Part shown: positions 17,829-26,974 of the stretch, piece after piece | Position numbering within the stretch: position 1 is the stretch's first letter | Layout of the letters: each line of letters begins with the position of its first letter | Source: Palsa-1392 sp036490335 | GTDB taxonomy: Bacteria; Verrucomicrobiota; Verrucomicrobiia; Chthoniobacterales; UBA10450 | DNA: 64,000 nt | Assembly (NCBI GenBank): GCA_036490335.1 | Contig: DASXEB010000014.1 | Span: 62,001-126,000, forward strand | Direction of reading: 5' to 3' | Program-made: the position numbers and the translations under genes | The notes under the pieces: generated by a model | What the model saw: the letters and a program-made list of their open reading frames with translations, nothing else | The model's database searches: none | Told to the model about the DNA's origin: nothing

Positions 17829-18431
17829 TCACATCCGTCCGCGCCGCTGGTAAAAATGATAACGCTCAATAATCGAGCGGACGTATTTCCTCGTCCCGGG
17901 AAAATCTATATTCCGCTCAAAATCCCGCGGTGAAATCGCCGGCGCGCCTTCCCCGCCGGCCCAGCGCTGCGCACGACTCGCGCCGGCGTTGTATTCCGCG
18001 AGCGCAAACGGCGTCGGATCGCTCTGCGATTGCCAATGCGACATCGCGCGATGCAAATACCACGCGCCGGCTTCGAGATTCGTCTTCGGATCGAAAAGTT
18101 CCTCGACGCGAAAATCCGCCACTCCTTTTTCCTTCGCCCACTCCTGCGCCGCGAGCTCGCTCACCTGCATCAGTCCGCGCTCGCCTGCGCTTCCGAATTT
18201 TTGCGGATCGAACCGGCTCTCACGCCAGACGACCGCCTTCACCAGCATCGGATCGAGTTCGTTAGGCGCGGCGACCGCACGAATCAGATCGTCGTATTGC
18301 GCAAAACGCGCCGGGCTCAACCATTCGAACAAAGTGTAGGCCGGGTCGCCTGATCCCCACGCCAACAGCGCCAGCCCGACCCCGGCGGCGAGGAGCAGGC
18401 AAATGATCAGCTTGATGAAAAAACGGCTCAT
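17829..18431 (-). CDS. Lytic transglycosylase, SLT domain
   Basis: Cleaves the MurNAc-GlcNAc bond of peptidoglycan. 200 residues: one N-terminal membrane anchor (FIKLIICLLLAAGVGLALLA), then the goose-lysozyme-like SLT fold with the catalytic Glu71 in VVWRESRFDPQKF, GERGLMQV, the NLEAGAWYLHRAM helix and ALAEYNAGASRAQRW. Length is typical for small membrane-anchored MltE/Slt70-like enzymes. Convergent with the serine protease; the tandem octamers at 17807-17825 sit between their ends, and two more octamers lie at 18259 and 18436. Confidence 0.92.
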   Translation of the reverse strand: MSRFFIKLIICLLLAAGVGLALLAWGSGDPAYTLFEWLSPARFAQYDDLIRAVAAPNELDPMLVKAVVWRESRFDPQKFGSAGERGLMQVSELAAQEWAKEKGVADFRVEELFDPKTNLEAGAWYLHRAMSHWQSQSDPTPFALAEYNAGASRAQRWAGGEGAPAISPRDFERNIDFPGTRKYVRSIIERYHFYQRRGRM

Positions 18432-18517
18432 CGATTCGTTAGGCGCGGCCGATCCATCGCGACTGGATAAGTGCGGCGACGAAGCGGAAAGTCACCGCAA
18501 AGCAATTCACGCATCCT

Positions 18518-20761
18518 TTGGCTGAGCAATTAAATTCCACCAGATTCGTCCGCGTCATTGTCGATCGTTCGATTCGGCGCGAGCTCGACTACAGCGTACC
18601 CGAGCCGCTCGCAGAAAAAATCGTCGTCGGTTCGCGGGTCCGCGTTCCCTTTCGCGACAAGGCACTCCTCGCCACCGTCATCGCGACGCTCAACGACAGC
18701 GCGGCCGAAGGCATCAAGCCAATCGAGGCATTGTTAGGCGAAAAGCCCGCGCTGAGCGAAAAACTGATCGAACTCGCGCGCTGGATGGCGAGCTATTACT
18801 GCTGCCCGATTGAAATTGTCATGCGCAGTTTGTTGCCGCAGGTCATTCGTCGCGCCGAAGTCGGATGGAAAAAACAGCTTTTCGTTAGGCTGACGAAACT
18901 GCCTGACGAAAGCGAAATCGAAAAACTGCGGAAACGCGCGCCGCGCCAGGCCGACCTGCTCCAAGCCATCGCAAAACTTCCCGGGCCCGCGCCGGCGGCC
19001 GAGGTTTTGCGCCAGACTTCGCTCGATAATTCCACTCTGCGCGCACTCGTTAGGCGCGGCTTCGTCGAGCTGCGCGAGGAAGCCGTCGCGCGCGATCCGC
19101 ACGGCGACGAAAAATTTCTCGCCGACTGCGAGCACGTGCTCAACGAAGAACAAACCGCGGCGATCAAGCTGATTTCGGCCGCTCTGGAAAATCCGGCCGA
19201 GCATCCGCCGATTCTGCTCCACGGCGTTACCGGCAGCGGCAAGACGGAAGTTTATCTGCAGGCGATTCGCGCCACTCTCGCGCGGGGCAAAAGCGCGATC
19301 GTGCTCGTGCCGGAGATTTCGCTCACGCCTCAGACCGTCGAGCGCTTCAAAAGCCGCTTCGCCGCGCAGCCGGATCTCGTCGCCGTTTTGCACAGCCATC
19401 TTTCCGAAGGCGAGCGGCACGACGAGTGGCAAAAAGTTCACACCGGCCGCGCGCGCATCGTCATCGGCGCCCGCAGCGCGATCTTCGCCCCGCTCGAAAA
19501 CCTCGGCCTCATCGTCGTCGATGAAGAACACGAGAATTCCTACAAACAGGAGGAAGCGCCACGCTATCACGCGCGCGATGTCGCGGTCGTTAGGGCGAAA
19601 ACCGAAGGTTGCGTCGTCGTTCTCGGCAGCGCGACGCCGTCGCTCGAAAGCTACGCCAACGCCGCGCGCGGCAAATACGTCTTGAGCTCGCTGACCCAGC
19701 GCGTCGATCAATGCCAGATGCCGCTCATGCGCATCGTCGATTTGCGCCAGGAACGGCGGAAGGAAAAAATCGCGACCATCCTTTCCGAAAAGCTCCGCGC
19801 CGCGATCGCCGATCGCCTGACGAAAAAAGAACAAACGATTTTGTTTCTGAACCGGCGCGGTTTTTCGACTTCGCTCCTTTGCAGCAACTGCGGCAAGGCC
19901 CGCGACTGCCCGAATTGCAGCGTCGCCCTGACTTTTCATCGCACGAACGCGCGCCTGAGTTGTCATCTTTGCGGCCACAGCGCCGCCGTGCCGAAGCGCT
20001 GTCCCGAATGCGGCGAAAATGCGCTGGTTTACGCCGGTTTCGGCACCGAGAAAGTGGAGGCAAACGTGAGCGCAATCTTCCCGCAGGCGATCGTTAGGCG
20101 GATGGACGCTGACTCGATGACGCGAAAAGATTCCTATCGCGAAACGCTGCACGCTTTTCGCGCGGGCAAGATCGACATTCTCGTCGGCACGCAGATGATC
20201 GCGAAAGGTCTGCACTTCCCGAACGTCACGCTCGTCGGAATCATCAACGCCGACCTAGCGCTGCACCTGCCCGATTTCCGCGCCGGCGAGCGCACGTTTC
20301 AATTGCTAACCCAGGTCGCCGGCCGCGCCGGTCGCGGCGAAGCGCCGGGGGAAGTTTTTGTCCAGACCTACACGCCGTTTTCGCCTTCGATTCAATTCGC
20401 GCGGCACCACGATTTCGCCGGCTATTTCGAGCAGGAGATGGAATTTCGCGAGCGCTGTGATTTCCCGCCGGCGACCCACGCGGTCCTCATCACGGTGCGG
20501 TCGGAACATGAAACGCACGCGAGCTTTTCCGCACAAACCCTGGCGCGCCGTTTAAAGGAAGCGTTGCCTAACGAATATAAGACTGGCGAACCCGCGCCGG
20601 CCCCGCTGGAGAAATTGCAGGGCCAGTTTCGTTTTCACATTCTCATCCGCGGCGAAGCGATCGTCCGCCTCAGCCGGCTCATTCGCGCGGTTCTCGACAA
20701 GCTTCCTTTTCCGGAAGACGTCGCCGTGGCCGTCGATGTCGATCCTTATCAATTGCTCTGA
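18518..20761 (+). CDS. priA: Primosomal replication helicase PriA
   Basis: 3'-5' DNA helicase that restarts stalled replication forks. 747 residues: N-terminal DNA-binding domain (RVIVDRSIRRELDYSVPE), winged helix, P-loop HGVTGSGKTEVYLQ, DEEH box, helicase motifs around GSATPSLES and NRRGFSTSLLC, a zinc-binding cluster of Cys pairs (SNCGKARDCPNC, CHLCGH, CPECG) and QVAGRAGRG. Start is TTG at 18518; no ATG fits better. Five exact octamers lie within the gene (18882, 19047, 19587, 20091, 20568), about the local average density. Confidence 0.96.
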   Translation: MAEQLNSTRFVRVIVDRSIRRELDYSVPEPLAEKIVVGSRVRVPFRDKALLATVIATLNDSAAEGIKPIEALLGEKPALSEKLIELARWMASYYCCPIEIVMRSLLPQVIRRAEVGWKKQLFVRLTKLPDESEIEKLRKRAPRQADLLQAIAKLPGPAPAAEVLRQTSLDNSTLRALVRRGFVELREEAVARDPHGDEKFLADCEHVLNEEQTAAIKLISAALENPAEHPPILLHGVTGSGKTEVYLQAIRATLARGKSAIVLVPEISLTPQTVERFKSRFAAQPDLVAVLHSHLSEGERHDEWQKVHTGRARIVIGARSAIFAPLENLGLIVVDEEHENSYKQEEAPRYHARDVAVVRAKTEGCVVVLGSATPSLESYANAARGKYVLSSLTQRVDQCQMPLMRIVDLRQERRKEKIATILSEKLRAAIADRLTKKEQTILFLNRRGFSTSLLCSNCGKARDCPNCSVALTFHRTNARLSCHLCGHSAAVPKRCPECGENALVYAGFGTEKVEANVSAIFPQAIVRRMDADSMTRKDSYRETLHAFRAGKIDILVGTQMIAKGLHFPNVTLVGIINADLALHLPDFRAGERTFQLLTQVAGRAGRGEAPGEVFVQTYTPFSPSIQFARHHDFAGYFEQEMEFRERCDFPPATHAVLITVRSEHETHASFSAQTLARRLKEALPNEYKTGEPAPAPLEKLQGQFRFHILIRGEAIVRLSRLIRAVLDKLPFPEDVAVAVDVDPYQLL

Positions 20762-20839
20762 CCGAAGGGCGCGCCGCGCTCTTGTTGCCTAACGAAATCG
20801 TTGCCAGCCGGCATCGTCGATGCTTATGATAGATTCTCG

Positions 20840-21535
20840 ATGATCCAGGCGAATTGTCGGGCGCGTTTCACCGCAGCGGATTTTCAGTTCATCGTCCGCA
20901 CGCTGGCGCGTTTGCCTAACGATTGCGTCTCGCTCGTCGAACTGCTCGGCGATGAGGAAACGCGCGACAGCGTGCTCGATCAGCCGCGCCTCGTGGACGC
21001 GATTCTTTGCCAGGGCGGGCAGCTCACGATTTCGTCGGCCTTTTATTTTTACGTGCTCGCGCGTCACGTCCTGCAGCGGGCGGGAATCAGCGACCGCAAA
21101 CTTTGCGATTACGTCGCCTCGCTGCTCGAGACTTTTTCGCGCGCGAACGGTTTGCGTCCGCCGCACGCGAGCGATGACGAAAGCGGCGCGCAATATCTCA
21201 CCGACATGCTGATCGCGCTCACGCGTGCGACCGCGGAGCAGACTTTTCTCCTCCGCGCGCACGTTGGAAATTATTCGTTGTTTATCAGCGGCATCTTTCA
21301 CGAAAACACGAAACACCGTCGCGGCCGCGGCGCGCCCGACCTCGAGTTTTATGAAAAAATCGGCCGCACCAATTATCAACTTGTCGCCGGACACTCGACC
21401 GCGCGCCGCTGCGAGTTGAACGGCGTTTTCGAGGAACTGGCCGATCGTTTCCACGAAGTCCGGCTCGCGCTCAATCATCTTTCCGACGATCTGCTCAACC
21501 TCGACGACGACGGCAGCACGTCGCTTTTGCTTTGA
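20840..21535 (+). CDS. Hypothetical protein, first of a coupled pair
   Basis: About 231 residues from the ATG at 20840 (MIQANCRARFTAADFQFIVR); a TTG at 20801 would add 13 residues. No family recognised. It looks like an all-helical soluble protein with acidic and leucine-rich stretches and no signal peptide or membrane span. The last codons overlap the next gene by 4 bp (the TTG start lies inside CTTTGA), so the two are probably translated together and may form a complex. One octamer inside (20915). Confidence 0.6.
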   Translation: MIQANCRARFTAADFQFIVRTLARLPNDCVSLVELLGDEETRDSVLDQPRLVDAILCQGGQLTISSAFYFYVLARHVLQRAGISDRKLCDYVASLLETFSRANGLRPPHASDDESGAQYLTDMLIALTRATAEQTFLLRAHVGNYSLFISGIFHENTKHRRGRGAPDLEFYEKIGRTNYQLVAGHSTARRCELNGVFEELADRFHEVRLALNHLSDDLLNLDDDGSTSLLL

Positions 21536-22227
21536 GCGAAACGCTCTTCAGCCAAATCCAGCGGCTCTTCGAGCGCACCTACGCGCAGGTCGGGATCAAC
21601 CTTGAAGATTGCCTCATCGACCAGAGCCGTTGCCGGCAATTGACGAAACTGGCCGGCGCTTCCGCGCGCGAATTGAGCGAGCTGGCGCGGACTTTCTTGC
21701 GCACGTCGGACGATCAGCTCTACGTCGGCATTTATTATTCCGACTGGCTCATCCGGCAGCTCGAGAATCACGATCCGCGCGCCGGCCTAACGAACGAAAA
21801 TATCGCCTCGCTGATTGTTTTCGTGGAGGAAATCAATCACGCGCTCCATGCGGCCTTGCGTTTTCGCGCCGGCGAACGGCGGATCGCTTCGGAAAATTTC
21901 GCGCGCGACCTCGAACTGCAGGCGCGCGTCGACACCTATCTCGTCCTTTTGCTTTTCGTCGCCTTCTTTCGGAGCACGAAACGCGTCGCGCCGGCTGATC
22001 GCCACTGGTTGCGCCGGCATCTTTTCGTTAGGCAAAATCCGGATGCGTTTCGGGACCCAAATCTACGCCGGCGCTATCGCGAGACGACGGGGCTCGCATC
22101 GCGCTACACCCGTTTCCTCGACACGATGAGCGGCGAGCCGCGGCTGCGCGAGATTCGCGCCTTTCGCACGCTCGATTACGAAGCGAAAAAAGCGCGCATT
22201 CGCGATTTCGCACGCGCCGTTGCCTAA
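21532..22227 (+). CDS. Hypothetical protein, second of a coupled pair
   Basis: 231 residues, predicted helical and soluble, no family recognised. The segment SLIVFVEEINHALHAALRF contains an ExxH spacing like one half of a ferritin-like di-iron site, but a clear second half is not visible, so this is only a hint. The start is a TTG overlapping the previous stop. The TAA stop (22225-22227) is inside an iterated octamer; further copies lie at 21786 and 22025. Confidence 0.6.
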   Translation: MSETLFSQIQRLFERTYAQVGINLEDCLIDQSRCRQLTKLAGASARELSELARTFLRTSDDQLYVGIYYSDWLIRQLENHDPRAGLTNENIASLIVFVEEINHALHAALRFRAGERRIASENFARDLELQARVDTYLVLLLFVAFFRSTKRVAPADRHWLRRHLFVRQNPDAFRDPNLRRRYRETTGLASRYTRFLDTMSGEPRLREIRAFRTLDYEAKKARIRDFARAVA

Positions 22228-22288
22228 CGAATGCAGATCGCGACTGAACGGTTGCCGATTTCGCGAAAACATCGGTTAGTTTAAAAAA

Positions 22289-22474
22289 ATGAAGATGCTC
22301 GTTCTGTTCGCCGGCCTGTTCTGTTTTCTTTCCGGCTGCGTATCGTCCGATCCTGATCTGCCGACGGGCGGCGAACAGCAATTCGATCATCCGGGAACTT
22401 TGTCCGGGCCGCCGCCGCGCAATCCGCTCGACGCGCCCGACGAGGCGACGCTTCCGCCGGTGCCGGGGCAGTAG
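22289..22474 (+). CDS. Small lipoprotein
   Basis: 61 residues with a lipoprotein signal: MKMLVLFAGLFCFLSGC, lipobox LSGC with Cys17 as the lipidated residue. The mature part is short, Pro- and Asp-rich and probably unstructured (GPPPRNPLDAPDEATLPP). Residues +2 and +3 are Val and Ser, which does not look like an inner-membrane retention signal. It ends one base before the GTG of the FAD/Fe-S dehydrogenase, so it may be co-transcribed. Role unknown. Confidence 0.72.
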   Translation: MKMLVLFAGLFCFLSGCVSSDPDLPTGGEQQFDHPGTLSGPPPRNPLDAPDEATLPPVPGQ

Positions 22475-22475
22475 C

Positions 22476-25334
22476 GTGATTGCTCGAGCGGGCAATCAGT
22501 TCGCGGCGGTTGATTGCGAGATCGCAGTCGATAATCGGACGCGGCAACTCTACGCAACCGACGCGTCGATTTATCAAATCGAACCGGCCGCGGTCGCCTT
22601 TCCGCGCAACGTGCAGCAGGCGCGCGCGGCGATTTTGGCGGCGGCGAATGCCGGTCTCTCCGTCACGCCGCGCGGCGCGGGCAGCGGTCTTGCCGGCGGC
22701 GCGATTGGCGATGGATTGATCGTCGATTTTTCGCGGCACAATCGCCAGATCACGGAGCTCGATCTCGAGCGGGAGAGCGTGCGCGTCGGCGCCGGCGTGG
22801 TGCTCGATCAACTCAATACTTTTTTGCGGCCCCATGGTTTTTGTTTTGGGCCGGACGTGGCGACGAGCTCTCGCGCGACGCTCGGCGGAATGATTGCGAA
22901 TAATTCCTCCGGCGCGCGCGTGCCGGTTTACGGGACCACGGCCGATCACGTCCGCGCGCTCGAAATCGTGCTCGCCGATGGACGCGTCGAGACGATCGCG
23001 GCCGATCGCCTGTCGTTAGGCAAAGAACGCGAGCGGATCGCGGCACTCGTTAGGCAAGTTGAGCCGGCGATCGGAGCGCGCATGCCGCCAGGGATGTTGA
23101 AACGCTGGAGCGGCTATGGATTACAGCGCTTTTCGCACGCGCCGGAGAATCTTTGCGAAGTTCTCGGCGGGAGCGAAGGGACGCTCGCAGCGATTTTTTC
23201 TGCGCAGTTGAAAATCGTCCGGCTGCCGCGCGAAAAAGGTCTCGGCCTGATTTTTTTCGACTCCGTCGCGGAAGCGATCCAGGCGACGGTCGAGCTGCTC
23301 GGTCTACGGCCGTCGGCGATCGAACACATCGATCGAATTCTTTTCGACCAAACAAGAGGACAACTCGAATTCGAAGCTGCGCGCCAGCTGCTCGAGCTCG
23401 ATGCAAAACCGTGCGAATCGATCTTGCTCGTCGAATTCCAGGATGAGGTCGCAGAAAAATTGGCATCGTTAGGCAAACGTCGCCTCGGTTTGCGCATGAC
23501 GATTTGCCAGAACCCGACCGATATCGCACTCGTCTGGTCGATGCGCAAAGCGGGCCTGACTTTGCTTACCGGCCGGCCCGGCGCGGCGAAACCGGTCACG
23601 GGAATCGAGGATGTCGCCGTACTGCCGCAGCATCTGCCGGCGTACGTCGCGGGCCTGCAATCGACCATGCGGCCGCTTGGTTTGGAGACTTGCTACTACG
23701 GCCATGCCGCGGCCGGTTTGCTGCATGTGCGGCCGGTGCTCGATCTGCATTCCGCGGCCGACATCGCGAAACTGCGACACGTGACGAGCGAAGTTGCCGC
23801 ACTCGTTAGGCAATTCAAAGGTTCGCTTGCGGCCGAGCATGGCGTGGGCATCGCGCGGACGGAATTCATGCCCGACGAACTCGGCGCGGACTTGCTCGGC
23901 GCGATGCGCGAGATCAAGCGGATCTTCGATCCGGGCGATCTTTTCAATCCTGGAAAAATTTTGAGCGACGGCCGGTTCAAGCTTGATCGCGATTTGCGCT
24001 GGGGCGCGGATTATCGGATCGAGCTGCCCTTCGAACCGGTGCTCGCTTTTGCCGCAAAAGATCATTCCTTCGTCGGCAATCTCGAGCAATGCAACGGCTG
24101 CGGCGGATGTCGCAAAGATGCGCCGACGATGTGCCCGACCTTTCTCGCGACGGGTGAGGAATACATGTCGACGCGCGGCCGCGCGAACGCGATCCGTGCC
24201 GCGCTCGATCTGCGCGCGACCGGTGACGATCCGTTGCGCGCGCAGGAGCTCGACGATGCGCTGAGCAATTGTCTTTCGTGCAAAGCCTGCACGACCGAGT
24301 GCCCGTCGAACGTCAATCTCGCGTTGCTCAAGGCCGAGCTTTTGCACGCGCGTTACGCGCGCGATGGCTTGCCGCTACGAGTGCGAATGTTGAGCGATGT
24401 CGATTCGTTAGGCAAAATCGGTTGCCTTTTTCCCGCGCTCGCGAATGCGGCGCTGGATTTCGCGCTTGTGCGCGGCTGGATGCAAATGGCGCTTGGAATT
24501 TCGGCGAAACGTTCGTTGCCGCATTACGCGCGCGAACGTTTCGATCGCTGGTTCGTTAGGCGGAAAATCGCGCCGCGAAATGCTGCGCGCGGCAAAATCA
24601 TTCTTTGGGACGACACTTTCGTCCGCTACCACGAACCGCATATCGGCATAGCCGCGGTTGCGGTGCTCGAAGCGCTCGGGTTTGAAGTCGCGCTCGCGCA
24701 GAACCGCAAATGCTGTGGCCGGCCGGCCTTTAGTCAGGGAAATCTCGACGAAGCCGCGCGCCTCGGCCGTCACAATTTGCAATTATTCGCTTCGCCTAGC
24801 GATGGCGCGCAGATTCTTTTTCTCGAGCCATCCTGTTATTCGATGTTCGTCGAGGATTATCGTGAATTGAAGTTGCCGGACGCCGACCGGATCGCGCAGC
24901 GCTGCCATCTTTTCGAGAAATTCATCGACGATCTGCTCGCGCGCGAACCGAATGCACTGACTTTCGAACGTCGCGCGGCGCAGGTTGCGATTCACGCCCA
25001 TTGTCACGCGAAATCACTGCTTCAACCCGGATTCATGGCGCGACTGGCGGAACGTTTGCCGGGACGAAAGGCAACGCTGCTCGACACCGGTTGCTGCGGA
25101 ATGGCGGGCGCGTTTGGAATGCTGGAATCCAAATACGAGCTGTCGCTCAAGGTCGCGACGCCGCTGATCGAGCAGGTGACAAACCTCCGACCGGACGGAG
25201 TCGTGGTCGCGTCGGGGACGAGTTGCCGGCATCAGATCGAAGATCTCGCGCAGGTGCATCCGAAGCATATGGCGGAATTGCTCGCGGAGGCAATCGTGCA
25301 ACCAAATGGTTGCGCGTCGTTAGGCGCTCGTTAG
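22476..25334 (+). CDS. FAD-binding/Fe-S fusion dehydrogenase, D-lactate or glycolate dehydrogenase-like
   Basis: 952 residues fusing an FAD_binding_4 domain and C-terminal oxidase domain (GlcD-like, about 1-500; PRGAGSGLAGGAIGDGLIVD and TLGGMIANNSSGARVP) to a ferredoxin-type [4Fe-4S] domain (CNGCGGCRKDAPTMCP, then CLSCKACTTECPSN) and two CCG domains near the C terminus (NRKCCGRPAF, DTGCCGMAGAFGM). This is the layout of large D-2-hydroxyacid dehydrogenases donating electrons to quinone or cytochrome. The substrate is not readable. It contains eight octamers, seven internal and one that supplies its TAG stop; two at the 3' end (25317, 25328) are in tandem. Confidence 0.88.
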   Translation: MIARAGNQFAAVDCEIAVDNRTRQLYATDASIYQIEPAAVAFPRNVQQARAAILAAANAGLSVTPRGAGSGLAGGAIGDGLIVDFSRHNRQITELDLERESVRVGAGVVLDQLNTFLRPHGFCFGPDVATSSRATLGGMIANNSSGARVPVYGTTADHVRALEIVLADGRVETIAADRLSLGKERERIAALVRQVEPAIGARMPPGMLKRWSGYGLQRFSHAPENLCEVLGGSEGTLAAIFSAQLKIVRLPREKGLGLIFFDSVAEAIQATVELLGLRPSAIEHIDRILFDQTRGQLEFEAARQLLELDAKPCESILLVEFQDEVAEKLASLGKRRLGLRMTICQNPTDIALVWSMRKAGLTLLTGRPGAAKPVTGIEDVAVLPQHLPAYVAGLQSTMRPLGLETCYYGHAAAGLLHVRPVLDLHSAADIAKLRHVTSEVAALVRQFKGSLAAEHGVGIARTEFMPDELGADLLGAMREIKRIFDPGDLFNPGKILSDGRFKLDRDLRWGADYRIELPFEPVLAFAAKDHSFVGNLEQCNGCGGCRKDAPTMCPTFLATGEEYMSTRGRANAIRAALDLRATGDDPLRAQELDDALSNCLSCKACTTECPSNVNLALLKAELLHARYARDGLPLRVRMLSDVDSLGKIGCLFPALANAALDFALVRGWMQMALGISAKRSLPHYARERFDRWFVRRKIAPRNAARGKIILWDDTFVRYHEPHIGIAAVAVLEALGFEVALAQNRKCCGRPAFSQGNLDEAARLGRHNLQLFASPSDGAQILFLEPSCYSMFVEDYRELKLPDADRIAQRCHLFEKFIDDLLAREPNALTFERRAAQVAIHAHCHAKSLLQPGFMARLAERLPGRKATLLDTGCCGMAGAFGMLESKYELSLKVATPLIEQVTNLRPDGVVVASGTSCRHQIEDLAQVHPKHMAELLAEAIVQPNGCASLGAR

Positions 25335-25343
25335 GCGAAAGGC

Positions 25344-26099
25344 CTACGTTTTCGGCGGAGGCGCGGGACTCGCCGCGGCCTTTGCGGGGGCGGGCGGCGC
25401 GCCGGGCACGTTCGCGTTCGCGGGCACAGCGAGAATGTCAGGCTCGGTCCAGGATTCGCTGCGGCCGGCAAATTCTTTGCGCAGCGCGGCGACGCCTTCC
25501 GGTGTGACGGCGCTGCCGGTGTTGCCCCACGACGAACGTTCGTAGGTCAGAACGTCGGCGATTTTTTCATCGGTCAACGTTTTGTCCCAGGGCTGCATCA
25601 CGGCCGATCCGTAATGCTGACCCTTCACGGTCAGCGGACCTTGCAAGCCTTTGAGCACGATCATGACCGGGCGGCGCGAACCGCCGTTGGCAAACTCGGA
25701 GCCGGCTAGCGGCGGATATTGTCCGGCGACGCCGAGGCCGTTCATCTGATGGCAGGTGGCGCAGTTGGCGGAGAAAATTTTTGCGCCTTTTTCGGCCGGA
25801 GTCAGCTCGGCGGTTTGTTCGGTCGCTCCGCCTGCGCCGGGATGAGCCGCGACGCGCGGCGCGTTGCCGAGATAATCGAGTCCATCGCCGCTCCAGTTTC
25901 CGGCATAACGGCCGAGGTAGGCGCCGCCGAAAAAAACGGCGAGGCCGTAGATCGCGATCAGCCAGAGCGAGAGCGGTTCGCGGCCGGCTTGCGGATCCAA
26001 TTTTTCCCTAACGACGGCGGCGTGCGAAGCCTGCACGTCCGGTGTTTCGCCGTAGTCCATGCCCTGATGCGGCGGATTTTGCGAATGCGATCCGTTCAT
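25344..26099 (-). CDS. Membrane-anchored monoheme cytochrome c, oxidase-associated
   Basis: 251 residues from the ATG at 26099 (MNGSHSQNPPHQGMDYGET), overlapping the ccoO stop as ATGA. One membrane segment around residues 45-63 (LWLIAIYGLAVFFGGAYLG), then a class I cytochrome c domain with a single CATCH heme site (FSANCATCHQMNGLGVAGQY) and a Met-ligand region near GSAVMQPW. An Ala/Pro-rich tail ends it. It probably takes the place of CcoP, which normally has two hemes, as electron entry to the oxidase. Last gene of the respiratory operon. Confidence 0.82.
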   Translation of the reverse strand: MNGSHSQNPPHQGMDYGETPDVQASHAAVVREKLDPQAGREPLSLWLIAIYGLAVFFGGAYLGRYAGNWSGDGLDYLGNAPRVAAHPGAGGATEQTAELTPAEKGAKIFSANCATCHQMNGLGVAGQYPPLAGSEFANGGSRRPVMIVLKGLQGPLTVKGQHYGSAVMQPWDKTLTDEKIADVLTYERSSWGNTGSAVTPEGVAALRKEFAGRSESWTEPDILAVPANANVPGAPPAPAKAAASPAPPPKT

Positions 26100-26974
26100 T
26101 TCTTCGCCTCCTTGGCCGGCGCCGCGGCGATCACGGGCGATCGCGCTTCTTTCAATTCGTGCGATTGATCGCGCGACATCAAATAGGCGACGAGACATTG
26201 CGCGTCGTAGGTCGGCACGATCTCCCAGCCGGTCGCGGGACTTTCGTCGGCGTCGCCGGCGAAGTTAAGCGAGTCGGGCGAAGCGATGCCGGAAACGCGG
26301 CGTTTCGTGTAGAGAAAACGATACGACGGCATGAGTGAATCGTCGGTGACGCTGCGCGGATTATAGAGATGCTGATGATGCCACGCGGCGGTGTACGGGA
26401 GTGGTTTTCCGTCGGCGGTCAATTGCTCCGGGTTCGCGACTAACGAGGGCGCGGTCGTGGCAACGTTAGGCGCGGGTTGATTTCCCGCGGCCGGCAACGG
26501 ACTCGGCGCCGCAGCGACGGACGCCGGCGGGCTCGCGCCTAACGACGGGCTCGCGGCCGGCGCGGCGCCGCCAGTCGCTGGGGCCGGCGTGGCCGCACCG
26601 GCTTCCTGAAGCGCGGGACGATGGCCGACATTCGCGAGGTCGGGACCGAGGCGCGCTTTGCCGAGAAAGACGATCGGCTCGAAAATGTAATCGCGCGGCG
26701 CGCTTCGGCGCTGGCCCCATTTGCGTTCGAGATCGGCGCCGCCGTATTCGGGACGGACCTGTTGCGAATGACAATAAACGCAGCCGTTCGCGGCGTAGAC
26801 CTGTGCACCGCGATGCACCATGCCGGAGAGCGGCGAAGGATAAACGTCGCCGCCATCTTCGTCGGTCTGCGGATTGAGGCTGCCGATCTGCGCGTTCGGG
26901 ATGACCGCGAGGCCGAGCCAGGAAAAGGCGAAGATGCCGAAGACGCCGAGGAAAAGCGGACGCAAACCTTTCAT
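26096..26974 (-). CDS. ccoO: cbb3-type cytochrome c oxidase subunit II (CcoO-like)
   Basis: 292 residues: N-terminal membrane anchor (RPLFLGVFGIFAFSWLGLAV), then the CcoO heme site GCVYCHSQQVRPE and the LGPDLANVGHR segment. The middle carries an Ala/Pro-rich insertion of about 70 residues (PAPATGGAAPAASPS and onward) absent from typical CcoO, before the Met-ligand region LMPSYRFLYTKR and AYLMSRDQ. It starts with an ATGA overlap on ccoN. Two octamers lie close by (26008, downstream in the cytochrome c gene) and inside the insertion (26538). Confidence 0.88.
   Translation of the reverse strand: MKGLRPLFLGVFGIFAFSWLGLAVIPNAQIGSLNPQTDEDGGDVYPSPLSGMVHRGAQVYAANGCVYCHSQQVRPEYGGADLERKWGQRRSAPRDYIFEPIVFLGKARLGPDLANVGHRPALQEAGAATPAPATGGAAPAASPSLGASPPASVAAAPSPLPAAGNQPAPNVATTAPSLVANPEQLTADGKPLPYTAAWHHQHLYNPRSVTDDSLMPSYRFLYTKRRVSGIASPDSLNFAGDADESPATGWEIVPTYDAQCLVAYLMSRDQSHELKEARSPVIAAAPAKEAKK

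Noticed and set aside
18734..20215. Reverse-strand open frame of 493 codons
   Set aside because: Antisense to priA, whose helicase motifs are clear on +.
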